Under the pieces are notes generated by a model that saw only the letters and a program-made list of their open reading frames with translations, was not told the origin of the DNA and ran no database searches. Shown here in pieces: positions 52,991-63,775 of a stretch of 64,000 nt of DNA. Position 1 is the stretch's first letter, and each line of letters begins with the position of its first letter. Made by a program: the position numbers and the translations under genes. The stretch is from Brasenia schreberi (Eukaryota > Streptophyta > Magnoliopsida > Nymphaeales > Cabombaceae), in assembly GCA_036023115.1 (NCBI GenBank), contig JAYKKT010000076.1, positions 7,258,001 to 7,322,000 of the forward strand, given 5' to 3'.

Positions 52991-54990
52991 TAAATGGGTT
53001 TATGTAACTTTCGTTCGTCTACCATCCATGAGTCTTTTTCAAATCCAAAGGGCTTTCACCCCATTCAATGGTGATGTGCCTGTAATGATGCATAGTGGCA
53101 ATATAGGGCCATCTTTGGCTATAATGGATATGGACGGTAACGTGTTTGTATTAGTCCCAAGCATCTTATCTATAAGCTTGAGGCGACTATCCTTGATAGC
53201 ATATTGTATAACTGGGTGAAATTTGATGCATTGATTTGTCATATTGTACCAATTGTAATATCACGATATCTTGTTTGGCTCATCCCAAGAAGGTATCTAA
53301 TGTCCATCATGATGATTAATTTGTTGAAACTTTCGAAGTAAATTGAAGATCTGGTCGGCTTTTGATATGTCAAACAACCATGATTCCTTATCATCAACTT
53401 TGTTTTTCCTTTAGATGACAAAGAGCATTACAAATGTAAGGGAGCCCCTATGTTAACTCAGTAGCTATGAATTTGATTGGGTCAGACTCATCATTTGTAT
53501 CTTGTATCATATTTTCTAAGTTTAAATCAGAGTTTGGTGTTGATTTCACCTCGAACCTTCTTGCTTGTTGAATGATGTATCCAAGGTATTCAAAATGTAC
53601 TCAACCTCTACAACTAAGTTAGCCAAATGAACCAGAGTTTGGCAAAAATGCCCTACCATATACTTAATCTCTATACACGAGTTATGTTCGAAGGTTACAT
53701 CTTAGGCCATGGAGAACTGCATCTAGCATTGTGTGACCAATCCACAAATTTTTTTGAAGAAGATCTCGATCATTCTGCCGGTTTTCTAATGGAGGTTCAC
53801 AAAGTCTGTAGGAATTGACTGAGGATGAATCTTGTTATAATGCTTAAGGAACACCTACATTTCATCTCAAGTTTGGACTGATACAGATTTTAACGATGTA
53901 TACCAAGCATATGCTTGGCCCATGAGAGACAATATAAAGAGATTGAGTTTGTGGAACTCACTCTCTTTTAATTCCTGCACTAGACCTCGTGTTTGGAGTT
54001 CAATCTCGAGCTCATTCTTAACCAAATCTATGACTCCATCACGGTTCATCCGTGCATCCTCAAACTCAAGGGATTGATTCGATATCTGAGATAGGTGCAA
54101 GCCTATAGAGCCATTTAAGGTATGACTTATGATCAAACTCATGTGCTTAGAGTTCAATCTCGAGCGCATTCTTAACCAAATCCATGACTCTATCACGGTT
54201 CATCCGCACATCCTCAAACTCAAGGGATTAATTCGATATCTGATTGCCAAAAACTTGATGATGATGATGTGTTGGAGGAATCAATGGCCGATAAGGTTGA
54301 AATAAATGTACCTCGAGTTGACACACTGGTTGTGGTGGTGATACCAGTGGTCCAAATTCCATATGTTGTGCAAATAGTAGGAAACCTGCCTCTACTAGAG
54401 AAGCTATGAAGCTTGGGATGACTTGTAGTACCATAGGATGAGGTACTTGGTATGTGCCTTCTTACACACTAGTTGGAGTCAAGGGGACATATGGCTCACC
54501 GTGCTGGTGGTTTGAAAAGACGAGATCAAGATTAAAGAATCAGCGTGATCTCCAAGCGACATTAACATGTTTGTATTGCAAATCGGATCCTCAAGCACCA
54601 TAGAAGGCCTTGGTTCGTTGTGACTCCTTGTATATGTACTAAATATTGGCTCACACAAGAATGTTGTTTGGGTGGTCGTTTCAGCAGCCTGCCTCCTTTT
54701 GTTGGCAATCATGTCCTGATCTCAAATGGTGGCTAATTGATTAGTGATCATGTTTGGCACAAATTCTGCCATTTGATAAAATAACACCACCTAGAGATTC
54801 TCAAACTGTCCTTGCATCTAATCAATAATTGACGGTTCCAAACATTCAAGGACAACATCATCGTTCAATTAAGCAAGAGTCATAGCTGACATGTTCTCTC
54901 TTTGATGGAGTGGTTGATGAGAAAATAAAATTTCACCAGTTGAATCATTCAAGCCTGGCATCCATGAGCTATGAATTGATGAAGGTGAAG
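52991..54990 (-). pseudogene. Ty3/gypsy gag remnant
   Basis: Minus-strand pieces in order: IANKRRQAAETTTQTTF near 54710-54660, a capsid-like ESEFHKLNLFILSLMGQAYA then WYTSL near 53960-53870, SKADQIFNYFESFNKLII near 53370-53315, and a TNQCIKFHPVIQYAIKDSRL then KLIDKMLGTNT segment near 53240-53140. These follow the layout of plant Ty3/gypsy Gag. A 45-bp-scale direct duplication (ACCAAATCYATGACTC, ATCACGGTTCATCCG) is present near 54015 and 54175. Confidence 0.78.
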
Positions 54991-55094
54991 AATAATGATC
55001 AATGTCCACAGTAGATGATGCCATCAGGTATACTCAACCAGATCAAGTCGGCATAAATTGAGCAATCCCACAAGAAGTGTGTTGGTCTCACTGG

Positions 55095-55690
55095 GTGTAC
55101 CAAATAATATGTTGTCATCATAAATGATGACTTAACTAAAGTGGCCAGATGTGTAGACCCATTTGGGTTGCGTAGGATGGTGGAGTGCTCATTGTGCTCG
55201 ATAAAGTATTGAGAAAGCTAAGTTACTGCTACTCCTAGGTACGCAAGAAAAAAAACAAGAATTGTGATAGTCTTTGATGTTCTCTCCTTAGTTAAAAGTG
55301 TTATATATAGACTTCCATCAAAACGATAGAGCACGTCTCAATCTTCTCTGGCATAACTCCCAATAACTCTCTCCTTTTGTGTTTATGCCACCCTTTTTTA
55401 TCACCACCTCGATTAAGACATGCTAACTTACCCATGATCCCTCCATTTTAGGATAATGGACCTGACTTACGTGTTTGTTGTCTCGACCCCTCGAGAGCTA
55501 GATGTTCATCTCTCTTCGAGACTCTTAATCTTGTCACATGCCCTCGCGTGCATTCTTTTGGCATCAACAATATTACAAATAAAATCAGCACGTTGAATAC
55601 GAGAAGCTTTTCTAAGATACCAAAACTCTTGGACAAGAGAAATTTATAGATCCATGTAAATAGCTAATTGTTCAGAAAGACCGCCTAATT
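55095..55690 (-). mobile_element. Probable 5' LTR end and primer-binding region of the Ty3/gypsy element
   Basis: On the minus strand a promoter-like TCTATATATAACAC lies near 55313-55300. Leader sequence follows, then a junction ATTATTTGGTACACCCAGTG near 55110-55090, similar to the TTTGGCACGCCCGGTGGGAC-type start of plant Ty3/gypsy interiors. The LTR start is not defined and no partner LTR was found in the window. Confidence 0.5.
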
Positions 55691-56085
55691 TTCATATATT
55701 TAGCTACCCACCTTTTCCAAGTGCATCAAAGAGCTCTCCAGAGTTGAACGTGTTCATAGAGCGAGAATTCTTCCTTATTGTTGATGCAAGAAATTATGAG
55801 AGCAGAGGTCAATGCTCTCTGGCATGCCCCCATATACCATCAAAACAACGGGATCTTCGTGTCATTTTAAGGTGTCCTAGTTTGGCGACAATACTTTAGA
55901 AATTTCGTGTCATTTCTATCTCGAGGTCACTCAAAATCGAAAAGTTGTCGACTTTTTACCGTGAAAAACAGCAAAGGCTTTAGAAAGAATTTTTCATGGC
56001 CTCCATGTGACCATTCTCCCTCTAGGATACTTGAGTAAGGATTCTTAAGGACCTACAGGTGGCCTGACTGCAAACGTACTCGATG
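55691..56085. other. Non-coding, no gene recognised
   Basis: Spacer between the Ty3/gypsy LTR region and a GA microsatellite. Confidence 0.4.
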
Positions 56086-56095
56086 TTCTCTCTCT

Positions 56096-56154
<59 letters not shown>
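56086..56154. repeat. (CT)n-TTGA-(GA)n inverted microsatellite
   Basis: A short CT run (56086-56096) followed by about 28 GA units (56099-56154); the two arms can base-pair. Confidence 0.95.
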
Positions 56155-56158
<4 letters not shown>

Positions 56159-56274
56159 AGGTTCACAGATACTCCAGCACCCAAACAATGGGATCACCGT
56201 ATTCATTCCGACTGGTGCAACACTGGAAAGCTTTCTTTTTATTTCAACACAATAGACTGAATTATTCATTTGCA

Positions 56275-56560
56275 TCAACTTGATAGAATTGAGACCAGAA
56301 AATCTGGTGAGTCCTCAATCCAAGTACAATTACCAACATTCTTGCCAAAGTTAGCTAACGCAATTGCTGCTCTGTTGCATTGCGTAGGGACACACTTTTG
56401 TCAAACGGTTGTAATCTGCCGGCTATTTCCTGAATGATAGTGCTATCCAGAGATCGATCTCAGTATTTCATCGCTTGAATCGTTGTCCAAGATTCGCTTT
56501 CAATAGCGATATTATTAAAATCTGACTCCTGAATTCTGCATAATCAACATTGATTTTCAC
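56275..56560 (-). pseudogene. RNase H-like domain remnant (retroelement or RVT_3 type)
   Basis: Minus-strand reading gives AIESESWTTIQAMKY, then STIIQEIAGRLQPF, a frame change, and CNRAAIALANFGKNVGNCTW, IEDSPDFLVSILSS-stop at 56275. The E-S-x-S...I-Q, C/N-R-x-A-x-x-L-A and W-I-E-x-S-P-x-F-L blocks are characteristic of plant RNase H-like domains found at the end of L1-type LINE proteins and in related pseudogenes. It is frameshifted, with no upstream RT seen. Confidence 0.7.
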
Positions 56561-57214
56561 ATACTTACAGGTTTCTTTCAAGTTTCTGGGCTGGTAAGAG
56601 TTCTCTGCAGTGACTCGTCTATCAGAATGCAAATATTTCCACTTACAGATTGTATTCTAATACTTTCGGGTCCGGAGGCACTATTTCTTTTGTAAATTTC
56701 TCAAATAAAAATGGTTCACCTTGAAGCCAACAAAAGATCAATCTGGATTCCTTTCAGCACAAAATTAGAATGCATTCCAGTCCTTATGCTGTCTATTTAC
56801 ATACCAAAGACAGCGATGCATGGCCAACCTCTTTGTTGAGCGCCAGCTTTGGTTGCTCATTTGTTAATTTAGTAGTTGAAAAGCAGGTAAATTAGATTAA
56901 AAAAGTTTTGCCTTTTATTATCCCAGATCCTCGTAACCTTCCATTAGGAATGCAAGTGAGCAGAGCTACACACGAGCTAATCGAGCTCGATTAAAAAGAA
57001 ACTTGAACTTGAACTTGATTTGCTCGTGGCCCCAACCGAAACACGCCTCATACTCAGCTTGAGAAACTTGCAAGCCTAATCATTTTTTTTATATACGAAA
57101 ACTGGATTTGTCCACCTCTAACATGTTCACTGATGATAATTCGTTTCTTTTGAGTGGTATCAGTCATAAGTATAACTAAAAAAATTTAAAAGAATTTTGA
57201 GAAAGTGTGAAGAC

Positions 57215-57215
<1 letters not shown>
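56561..57215. other. Non-coding
   Basis: No gene recognised. Possibly further decayed upstream parts of the RNase H-bearing element. Confidence 0.35.

Positions 57216-57248
<33 letters not shown>
57216..57248. repeat. (ATT)11 microsatellite
   Basis: A trinucleotide run of ATT bordered by GAAGACC and CCACCC. Confidence 0.97.
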
Positions 57249-57249
<1 letters not shown>

Positions 57250-57488
57250 CACCCAAAAGCGATGACCGAGGATGAGTAAATAGGGTTGGAGGCGGGCATG
57301 AGTGAACATTCTTATTACACAGCCTTCCTTTCAATTTGAAAGAGTTAAACATTTAATCTCTGCTACCTTCTCGCGCAATCCCTATCCGGCCACCTGTCAA
57401 GAACAAGAAATAGTTCTTTCCTCTTTCCGGTGAGCACATGAAGAGTTTGTTGATAAATGATTTTCTCAACTTCTCTCCTGTTCAAAAA

Positions 57489-57592
57489 GCTCTCTCTCTC
57501 TCTCTCTGCTTTGAATTTTTCGAACTTACAGCCAGCATCATGCGAGTTGAGAGTCCTACCAAGTGAGCTAACGGTAAGGGTGCAGTTCTATC
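57489..57592 (-). mobile_element. tRNA-derived SINE-like fragment
   Basis: On the minus strand CCGTTAGCTCACTTGGTAGG matches a tRNA A-box region (TRGCNNAGYNGG), followed by ACTCTCAACTCGCATGATGC and a degenerate B-box (GTAAGTTCGAA). The tract then runs into (GA)n, as in some plant SINE tails. The tRNA fold is imperfect, so it is not called a tRNA gene. Confidence 0.5.
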
Positions 57593-58414
57593 TTGCATTT
57601 TGTACACAGTAATCAAGAGTGGCAACTAATGCCTATTGCAAGCCATGTATATAATGGGTCAGTTGGTGAGTATCCGATTTTTAAAGAGAAATGACCATGC
57701 CAACTCGCCTTGTTTAAGTGACCCACTCCTTGGTGCAATATAAAAAAAAAGGTGCCTCAACTCTTCACCTGCCTCCGCTTCTTTTTAATATGCGGGCGTC
57801 AAAATGGGACTTCCGGTTTTGGCAATAAAAAGCATGTAAGATACTGTCACCAACCTCCTAACGGCCGCAGAGATCTTTGCCCGAAGCTCTTGGTGATGGC
57901 AGCAGACTCCTCGAGTCTACACAGCTCGTCTCCTTAAAGCGAGCCACGACCTTGGCTGGTGATGGTGGTTTCTCCCTCTCTCTCTCTCTCTCTCTCTCAA
58001 GAGGGAAGAAAAAGAAGAAAAGGTCCCTCTCCTCCCTACGTTATTTTCTCCTCCAAGGAATTGAATGCCTATGAAACAGGACGCTTATACCTACTTTATC
58101 TACCTAATGACACAGCCAGATCGTGTTAGCTTAGGCACGCTTATTACATAGGTAATTTAAGACCCAAAACCAGAAAAACACAAACGGAGGTAGCCGGTCC
58201 AGCCTGTGCATGTTGTGCTTTCCGATGGGGCGTCGCCTGGTCCTGTGTGATGCTAAGTGTGGCGTGAATCTAACGGTAGATATCCCATAACAGTTACCGA
58301 GGTAAGTTTATGGCACTGCTACTCCCCCGAAACCGGCACCCCCAGAAGGTGGTGCCCCATTCTAGTGTCCGGATACCTTTACTTCTCTCTCTATATATAA
58401 ATATATTATATAAA
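57593..58414. other. Non-coding; (CT)12 run at 57975-57998
   Basis: Frames such as 57752-57937 and 57877-58074 are short, and one is a Ser-Leu translation of the CT run. Nothing further is recognised. Confidence 0.4.
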
Positions 58415-58835
58415 GAGAATAGTAAATACCCAAACAAACTTGTGTAATCTATTTTATTATTTTAACTGTTTGAAATGAATGGCTAAAGTGATAAAATAAA
58501 AAGTATTTTCAGTATAAAATATAAAAAATACAAAAGTATGATGATACTTTTAATTTAAATATCTATAGTTAGATTTGACTACGAAGAAGTTTTGAGCATT
58601 TATCATAATCAACCATGTATAGAGAGAATGTGATAAATGTGCATATCTATCTATCTATCTATTTATATATACTTAAATCTACTTAAATATTTTTATTGTT
58701 TGAGATTTTAATTTAAAAACCAAAAGTATGATTGTATTTTTCGTACTTCAAAATTGAAATCTCCATAGTTAACGTGCCAACAATAGAGATGTTTAAGTAT
58801 GAATCAATATGATACATGGACTATTCTCTCTTTGT
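58415..58835. mobile_element. Two foldback-family relatives in tandem
   Basis: 58415-58610 has ATAGTAAATACCCAAACAAA...GAGCATTTATCAT ends, and 58620-58835 has GTGATAAATGTGCATAT...GATACATGGACTATTC ends. The internal words ATTTTATTATTTTAACTGTT and AAGTGATAAAATAAAAAGTA match units A-1 to A-4. A (TATC)n run sits at about 58645-58665. Confidence 0.55.
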
Positions 58836-60480
58836 ATAAACCAGATTCTACCTAATTCTGATATTTCACTCTTGCTTTTGAATGATGTAAATGTAATTTA
58901 AAATTTTTAAAATAAAAAAATATTGTTATTACTAATACCATTCAAAAATAATATGTCAATGAATATGAGTAAACAATCACTATATATATATATATATATG
59001 AGAGCATAGAGAAAATGGAATATATTGATCAGAGACGTAAAATGTTCCTAGCTGGCTAATCACTGTGACAAAGACTTGCCGTAGTATATATAAACCATTC
59101 TTTTTTTTAAAGAAGATTTCAAAGAAATATGATTTGACAGACGCTGCATCTTCTAATCCCATTTCATGGTTAGACTTAATATTCCGTATGCGCAACGCAA
59201 GATTAGACCGGATTCCTCCTGTCCCGATGTGGGTCGGACTCCTTCACCAATCAAACGATCATGTTCAGGTCCGGGTATTAGCAACCATGCATTCCATATT
59301 GTTCTGGCTTTCTGTTGATCCATTCTTGATATGGATTCATTCCCAAACGTATACCATACCACTTAGCTATACCACTTAGTATTCGGACGATGAGCTCGAA
59401 AGATTGTTTATTAAGTTCCTTAATGAGTTATAGCTTAAGAGCTCCACAAGATCAATCCACATTTTCTCAAGCGATTACGGCCCCCAGCAAAGGTCTTCGG
59501 TTCTCTAACCTTGATACGATGTCTGCTCGTCATCATGTTCATGCCCGTTTGTCAACTTGTACTCAACACCATCCAATCAACTCAAGCATCTCCAATTGAG
59601 ATTGTTTTAATGCTTGTTTCTCCTGAAGTTGTGTAGCAACACTCTCCTTAAGTCTCTGCATTCGGGTTTTAACATCCAACTCAATGTCTTGGACACGTTG
59701 CTTCAAGTGGTCACTCGTAACATCGTATGTATACTCACAAGCATTCGTGCGTTGCTCCACATCTTTTACTATAGTGCTCATCTCACCCGTCAACCGATCG
59801 AAGTCTTCCGCAGTACGAGATATAAAAGCATCAAGGTAGAATACCTAAAGTTATCTCAAGGTCGACCACTGGTATAACCTTCAACTTCCCTTTTCTTAAA
59901 CGAATGGGGTCACTACCCATTTCAATATCAATGGTCATTGTATCAACGTGAGCAAATCGTTGACAGTAATAACTTTAAGCTATTAATACAGAGGTGGTGT
60001 ATCCCACACACACTCTCTTTCTCTCTCTCGTTGTCTCTTTAAATCTTTCTCTTTAAATCATTCCCGATTGGTCTGCTTTCTGTTGATCCATTCTTGATCT
60101 AGATTCATTCCCCAATCCTATGACCATCTTTGGTTTGAATAGAAAGGCGTTTTCAGATCCGGGTTCTTCTTCCAGATCGATTGATCAGATCTGGATATGG
60201 ATTTGGTGCACCAATCCAGTGATACTGCTCAGATCCGAAGCAGGGTTTTATCTAACCACATTTCGTAACTTCCAGAAATTACACCGCAAGATTGGACTGT
60301 GTTTCGTTTGATCGGATCCGGAACCGTGTTCGGTTCACCAAGCAAGCAAGTGTTCAAGTTCAAATCCGAACAGCCAGGATCCAGTCCATATCCAACAAGA
60401 TTTTATGGTTTATGGTATTCTAACCCGAGCACTTTACCAAACTAACAGAGATGATCACACTAGCAGACAAAAATATCCCG
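58836..60480. other. Non-coding; two short direct repeats
   Basis: GCTTTCTGTTGATCCATTCT then TGAT and ATTCATTCCC occur near 59308 and again near 60077. A (TA)n run is at 58981-58999. No gene is assigned apart from the uncertain frame at 59563. Confidence 0.4.
59563..59793 (-). pseudogene. Unrecognised coiled-coil-like frame
   Basis: 76 codons rich in E, Q, K and R with heptad-like hydrophobic spacing (HLKQRVQDIELDVKTRMQRL, then KESVATQLQEKQALKQSQLE). The frame continues upstream of its first ATG to about 59830 (DRLTGEMSTIVKDVEQ). Composition is protein-like and differs from other chance frames. It could be a gag-type or host gene fragment; I recognise no family. Confidence 0.3.
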
Positions 60481-60830
60481 AACAGGACAGATCATTTCAC
60501 AATTTCCGCAACACCGAGCCTTCGTACTCCACGCTGTTCCATCTTTAAATCTTTTGCTTTTGCTTTTCCTCTCTCTCTCGCTGTCTCTTTCTCTCTTCGC
60601 GATCTCCGTATTTTCTCTCCGATCGGAACCATTGACGTCGAAGGCTGCGGCTGCCGGCGAGTTCCTTGTCCTGGCGGAGAGGCAAGAATCCGTCTTCCTG
60701 CTACTAAGAAATTCCAAGAACGTTTCTTTCTCTTCACTTCGAGTGAAATCTGCATTACCGATTCTTTTCGTTCTATTGCTTCCTCTTCCCTTTTCTAGCT
60801 TATTAGTCTTTTATTTTGTTGACGGTGTTT
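60481..60830 (+). promoter_or_regulatory. PTI1-like gene promoter edge and 5' leader exon
   Basis: A CT-rich tract (CTTTTCCTCTCTCTCTCGCT near 60565) and a GC-richer stretch precede a leader without conserved protein. Such pyrimidine-rich initiator regions are common at plant transcription starts. Frames on both strands here change with the CT composition and are not believed to be translated. A splice donor should lie between about 60820 and 61450; candidates such as GACG|GTGTTT near 60825 cannot be decided. Confidence 0.45.
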
Positions 60831-61837
60831 AAAATTCTGGTGTTTTTGGACTCCTACTTTGCGATCTGTTGATTTTTCGCTCTCGATTTATGTGAAAATT
60901 TGCCGTTTATGTGGTCCGGTTCGGGTACTTCTGAATTTTGGTCGCTCTGTTGGGTTTTCTTTGATAAATAATCGATTTTGACTTCAGAATTTCATAATTT
61001 CTTGAATTGTAGTATTGGGATTATACTGCGATGGTGGTCTGTTTGTTGTTTTGGGAAACTTGGTGCAGGTTTTGGAACGAGACTTGGGCAGAATGTGGGG
61101 TTTGGTGTGACCCAGTTTCCTTTTTGCTTTTTCTTGTGAATTATTGATAGATTCGATTGTGTGTTTCATTTAATCCCTTATGCTTATTTAGGATTTAACA
61201 TAGGTTTAATATTGGAACAGTTTGATAACCTCGGTTTTCCTCCTAGTGAGCTGTTTTCGTAGTGTTTCAACAATTGGAGTCTCCTCCTTCTTACTTTGAT
61301 CTTTCCATTTTCTTCCGAGGGTTTAATTTTTCTCATTAGTTTTGTTCTTTTCTAAGCTGTGACCGTCATTGGATATCAGTTGTATTTAGTCTTCTGTCTT
61401 GAGCTTTGGTTCTAATGGAGTACAATGTGCAGGGGCTGTTGGTGAGGCTTGTTAAAAGCTCTCTACGCTCTTTCCGTTATCAACTTTAGATCATTTTGTT
61501 GGATTATGCATGTAATAGAAGCTGGCACTTTTGTTTTTTGGACAATTTTGATGTGCGGATCGGTGCCATTTGATAACTTAGCACCTTATTGCTGAGATAA
61601 AAGATATTTTGTGGTTGTAAACATGGTCTGGGTTCGTACAAACCAGTATGAGAAATGATGCCTTAATAAGCTACTGTCTTCTTGCTCAATATATAATGTC
61701 TTAAAAATTGCAAGTCTAGAAGAGCAACTGCAACTTATGCTATTGTATTTAGAAATTAGACCGTAGCGTTTCAGTTATTTTGTCTCCAGTTATGAATGTC
61801 ATATTTGGTGGTATTCAAAGAGGATTTGATTTTGCAG
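60831..61837 (+). other. Probable 5'-leader intron of the PTI1-like gene
   Basis: T-rich non-coding sequence ending in GATTTTGCAG (acceptor AG 61836-61837). A second leader exon could exist around 61425-61450 (TGTGCAG|GGGCTGTTGGTGAGG). Confidence 0.45.
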
Positions 61838-61931
61838 GTTTTGTTGAGCACATGCATGTTCGTCTTGGTTCTTTCCTTGTAGAGGAGAATCCTATGTTTA
61901 GGAGTTAAGACGCCCCCAGAGGTGATACAAG

Positions 61932-62022
61932 ATGAGAAAGTGGCTTTGTTGCAGTTGTCATGTGGAAGATCCATACAAGGACGAAAGTGATCTGCTAAAA
62001 AGTCCAATGAATGGTTCAGACG
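61932..62022 (+). CDS. PTI1-like protein kinase, first coding exon
   Basis: ATG at 61932 opens MRKWLCCSCHVEDPYKDESD then LLKSPMNGSDG, ending in phase 1 at the donor G|GTATGT (62023). The M-R-x-W-L-C-C-x-C-x-V-E-x-x-Y start and LKSP follow the N-terminus of plant PTI1-like Ser/Thr kinases, receptor-like cytoplasmic kinases that act downstream of PAMP and oxidative-stress signalling at the plasma membrane. The Cys cluster is the presumed lipidation site. The kinase domain must lie beyond 64000. Leader sequence from 61838 to 61931 is in the same exon. Confidence 0.85.
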
Positions 62023-63226
62023 GTATGTTGTTCCTGCAGCATCTGTTGTTCTATGATGGCATTCATGTTATGTCGGTGTGCTAGGATTCTTTGACTCATA
62101 ATACTGAACGCATCAGAAATAGAGAAAAATGGAAAGAAGATGATACATTACGGACTTTTGAAATTTCTTTCAAAAGCTCCGTCATGGTATAACTTTTGTT
62201 ATTACTTATCAGCTAAAGTGCCGTGGTTTTTTTGTTATTCGCATATCTGTGCCTGTGACTGCCTTGTTTTTGGACAAGAAAGTAGCATTCAATTTTCTGT
62301 CTTGCTTACCGGTAAAAAGTTCACATCTCCAGTGATAAAGAACAATAAATTAGGTAAGGGACTTAATTTAATTGAGCTTAAATGTGTTTGACTGATAATC
62401 AAGGTTTTCAAAGGCATGCCACATATTGAGGTGTTTTTCGACAATACAAAGGTAATGTAAATAAATGTGCTGATTTTTGTAATGACTGAAATATCTTTAC
62501 TCTAAATTTATGATATGAAATGTTAATGAGAGTGCTTTAGTTTGTTCAATTTAAGAAGACCTTTTATGTACAACATCACTATGTCTTAACTAAACTGCCA
62601 ATACAATATTTGTATGAGATTCAAGAATGAGCCCCACAGTTTAAATACTTGAAGGGAACTGATATACTTACGTCCTGTAACTCTTTTTTGTTCTTTACGA
62701 TATCCTTTTAAATTTGATTATTTTAGCTACACAAGCTCTAACAGTAAATGATTGCAAATAGCTAAATGGCATCTCATTGAGGCTCTCTTCAATTGATAAT
62801 ATTTGAGATGAAGTCGATGAACATAAAGTTACACCATTCATGCCTATCTTTTAAAGGTTTTTTTTATTACATCTGCAATACATATTTGTATAAATATTAC
62901 CAATAGAGCATTTCCTAATAGGTGTAAGCCTCTACTAAGAGGTTTACAGTCTGAGGTTGAGGCTTAACTTAACCCTTTTTAAGTAACTGGCATAAGCTTG
63001 TGAGGCTCATCAATTACTGAGGTGTAAAGTGTGCAAGCTTCTTAGCCTCAAAATCACCTAAATAGAAAGCTAATAATAAATGTGTTGTTTAAACACTATG
63101 AGCTTGGTCTCATAATGCTTATTTTGCATCTTTCACTTTTCAATGCAATGACAATGTTCTAGGTAGACTTTCCACTGACCTGAATCTATTAATTTCACAG
63201 CAATCACACTTGATTACGCGCAACAT
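62023..63226 (+). other. Intron 1 of the PTI1-like gene, left part
   Basis: T-rich non-coding sequence. The frame 62140-62391 has no conserved features. No further PTI1 exon (LIGEGSYGRVY-type motifs) was found up to 64000, so the intron extends past the window edge. Confidence 0.6.
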
Positions 63227-63473
63227 TGAGGAGTAGAATCATAGGCTGTCGATCATCCTCTTGTTTTGTATCTGCAACCCCTCTCTCTCTCTTTTATTAA
63301 TTATGTTCTCTATAGGGTTGAGGCCCTAAGAGACTTAAATACATCAAGCACAAGGCATATTACAAATATGCCATTAATGAATTTAAAATATAAGAACCTT
63401 TGAAAACAAACAAAATAACAGCTGGTTGTAGATAATTATAGACTTTGACTGCATTCAGCCGATCCTCTCAACA
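63227..63473 (-). mobile_element. Ty1/copia 3' LTR (approximate)
   Basis: On the minus strand it starts TGTTGAGAGGATCGGCTGAA right after a polypurine tract. It contains AATATGCCTTGTGCTTGATG-type text and GAGAGAGAGAGGGGTTGCAG and ends near CTACTCCTCA. The inner edge is well set by the tract; the outer edge at about 63227 is a guess based on a terminal CA. Confidence 0.6.
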
Positions 63474-63488
63474 CTCCCCTCAAGTTGG
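63474..63488 (-). other. Polypurine tract of the copia element
   Basis: Minus-strand AACTTGAGGGGAG immediately precedes the LTR start TGTTGAG; this is the plus-strand priming site of Ty1/copia reverse transcription. Confidence 0.75.
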
Positions 63489-63519
63489 GTTAAAAACACT
63501 ACGTACACCCAACTTATCC

Positions 63520-63775
63520 ATAGTCTTCTATAATATTCCTTTTGACACTGTTTAGTCAATATATCTGCCATTTGATCACTTCATCTCACATGAATTAACT
63601 GAAATTGTTTGTTCAGTTTCTTCTCTCTATTAAAATGAGAATCCACTTCTATATGTTTTGTTCTCTAATGATAAACTAGATTCAATGCAATTTGTATGGC
63701 AGCCTTATTATCACAATATCCATGGATAGGTAATTGCATCTCTTATCCCAAATCTTTAATAGTGTCTGAAGCCAT
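63520..63775 (-). pseudogene. Ty1/copia RNase H C-terminal remnant
   Basis: Minus-strand reading with three stops gives TIKDLG.EMQLPIHGYCDNKA then AIQIALNLVYH, RTKHIEVDSHFNREK, QFQLIHVR and SDQMADILTKQC, the standard copia RNase H tail up to the polyprotein end. It lies antisense in the PTI1-like intron, directly upstream of the polypurine tract in element orientation. Confidence 0.9.

Noticed and set aside
60451..60832. Open frames of 85-115 codons on both strands
   Set aside because: They overlap each other in the CT-rich leader of the PTI1-like gene and have no family motif. The leader context explains the lack of stops.
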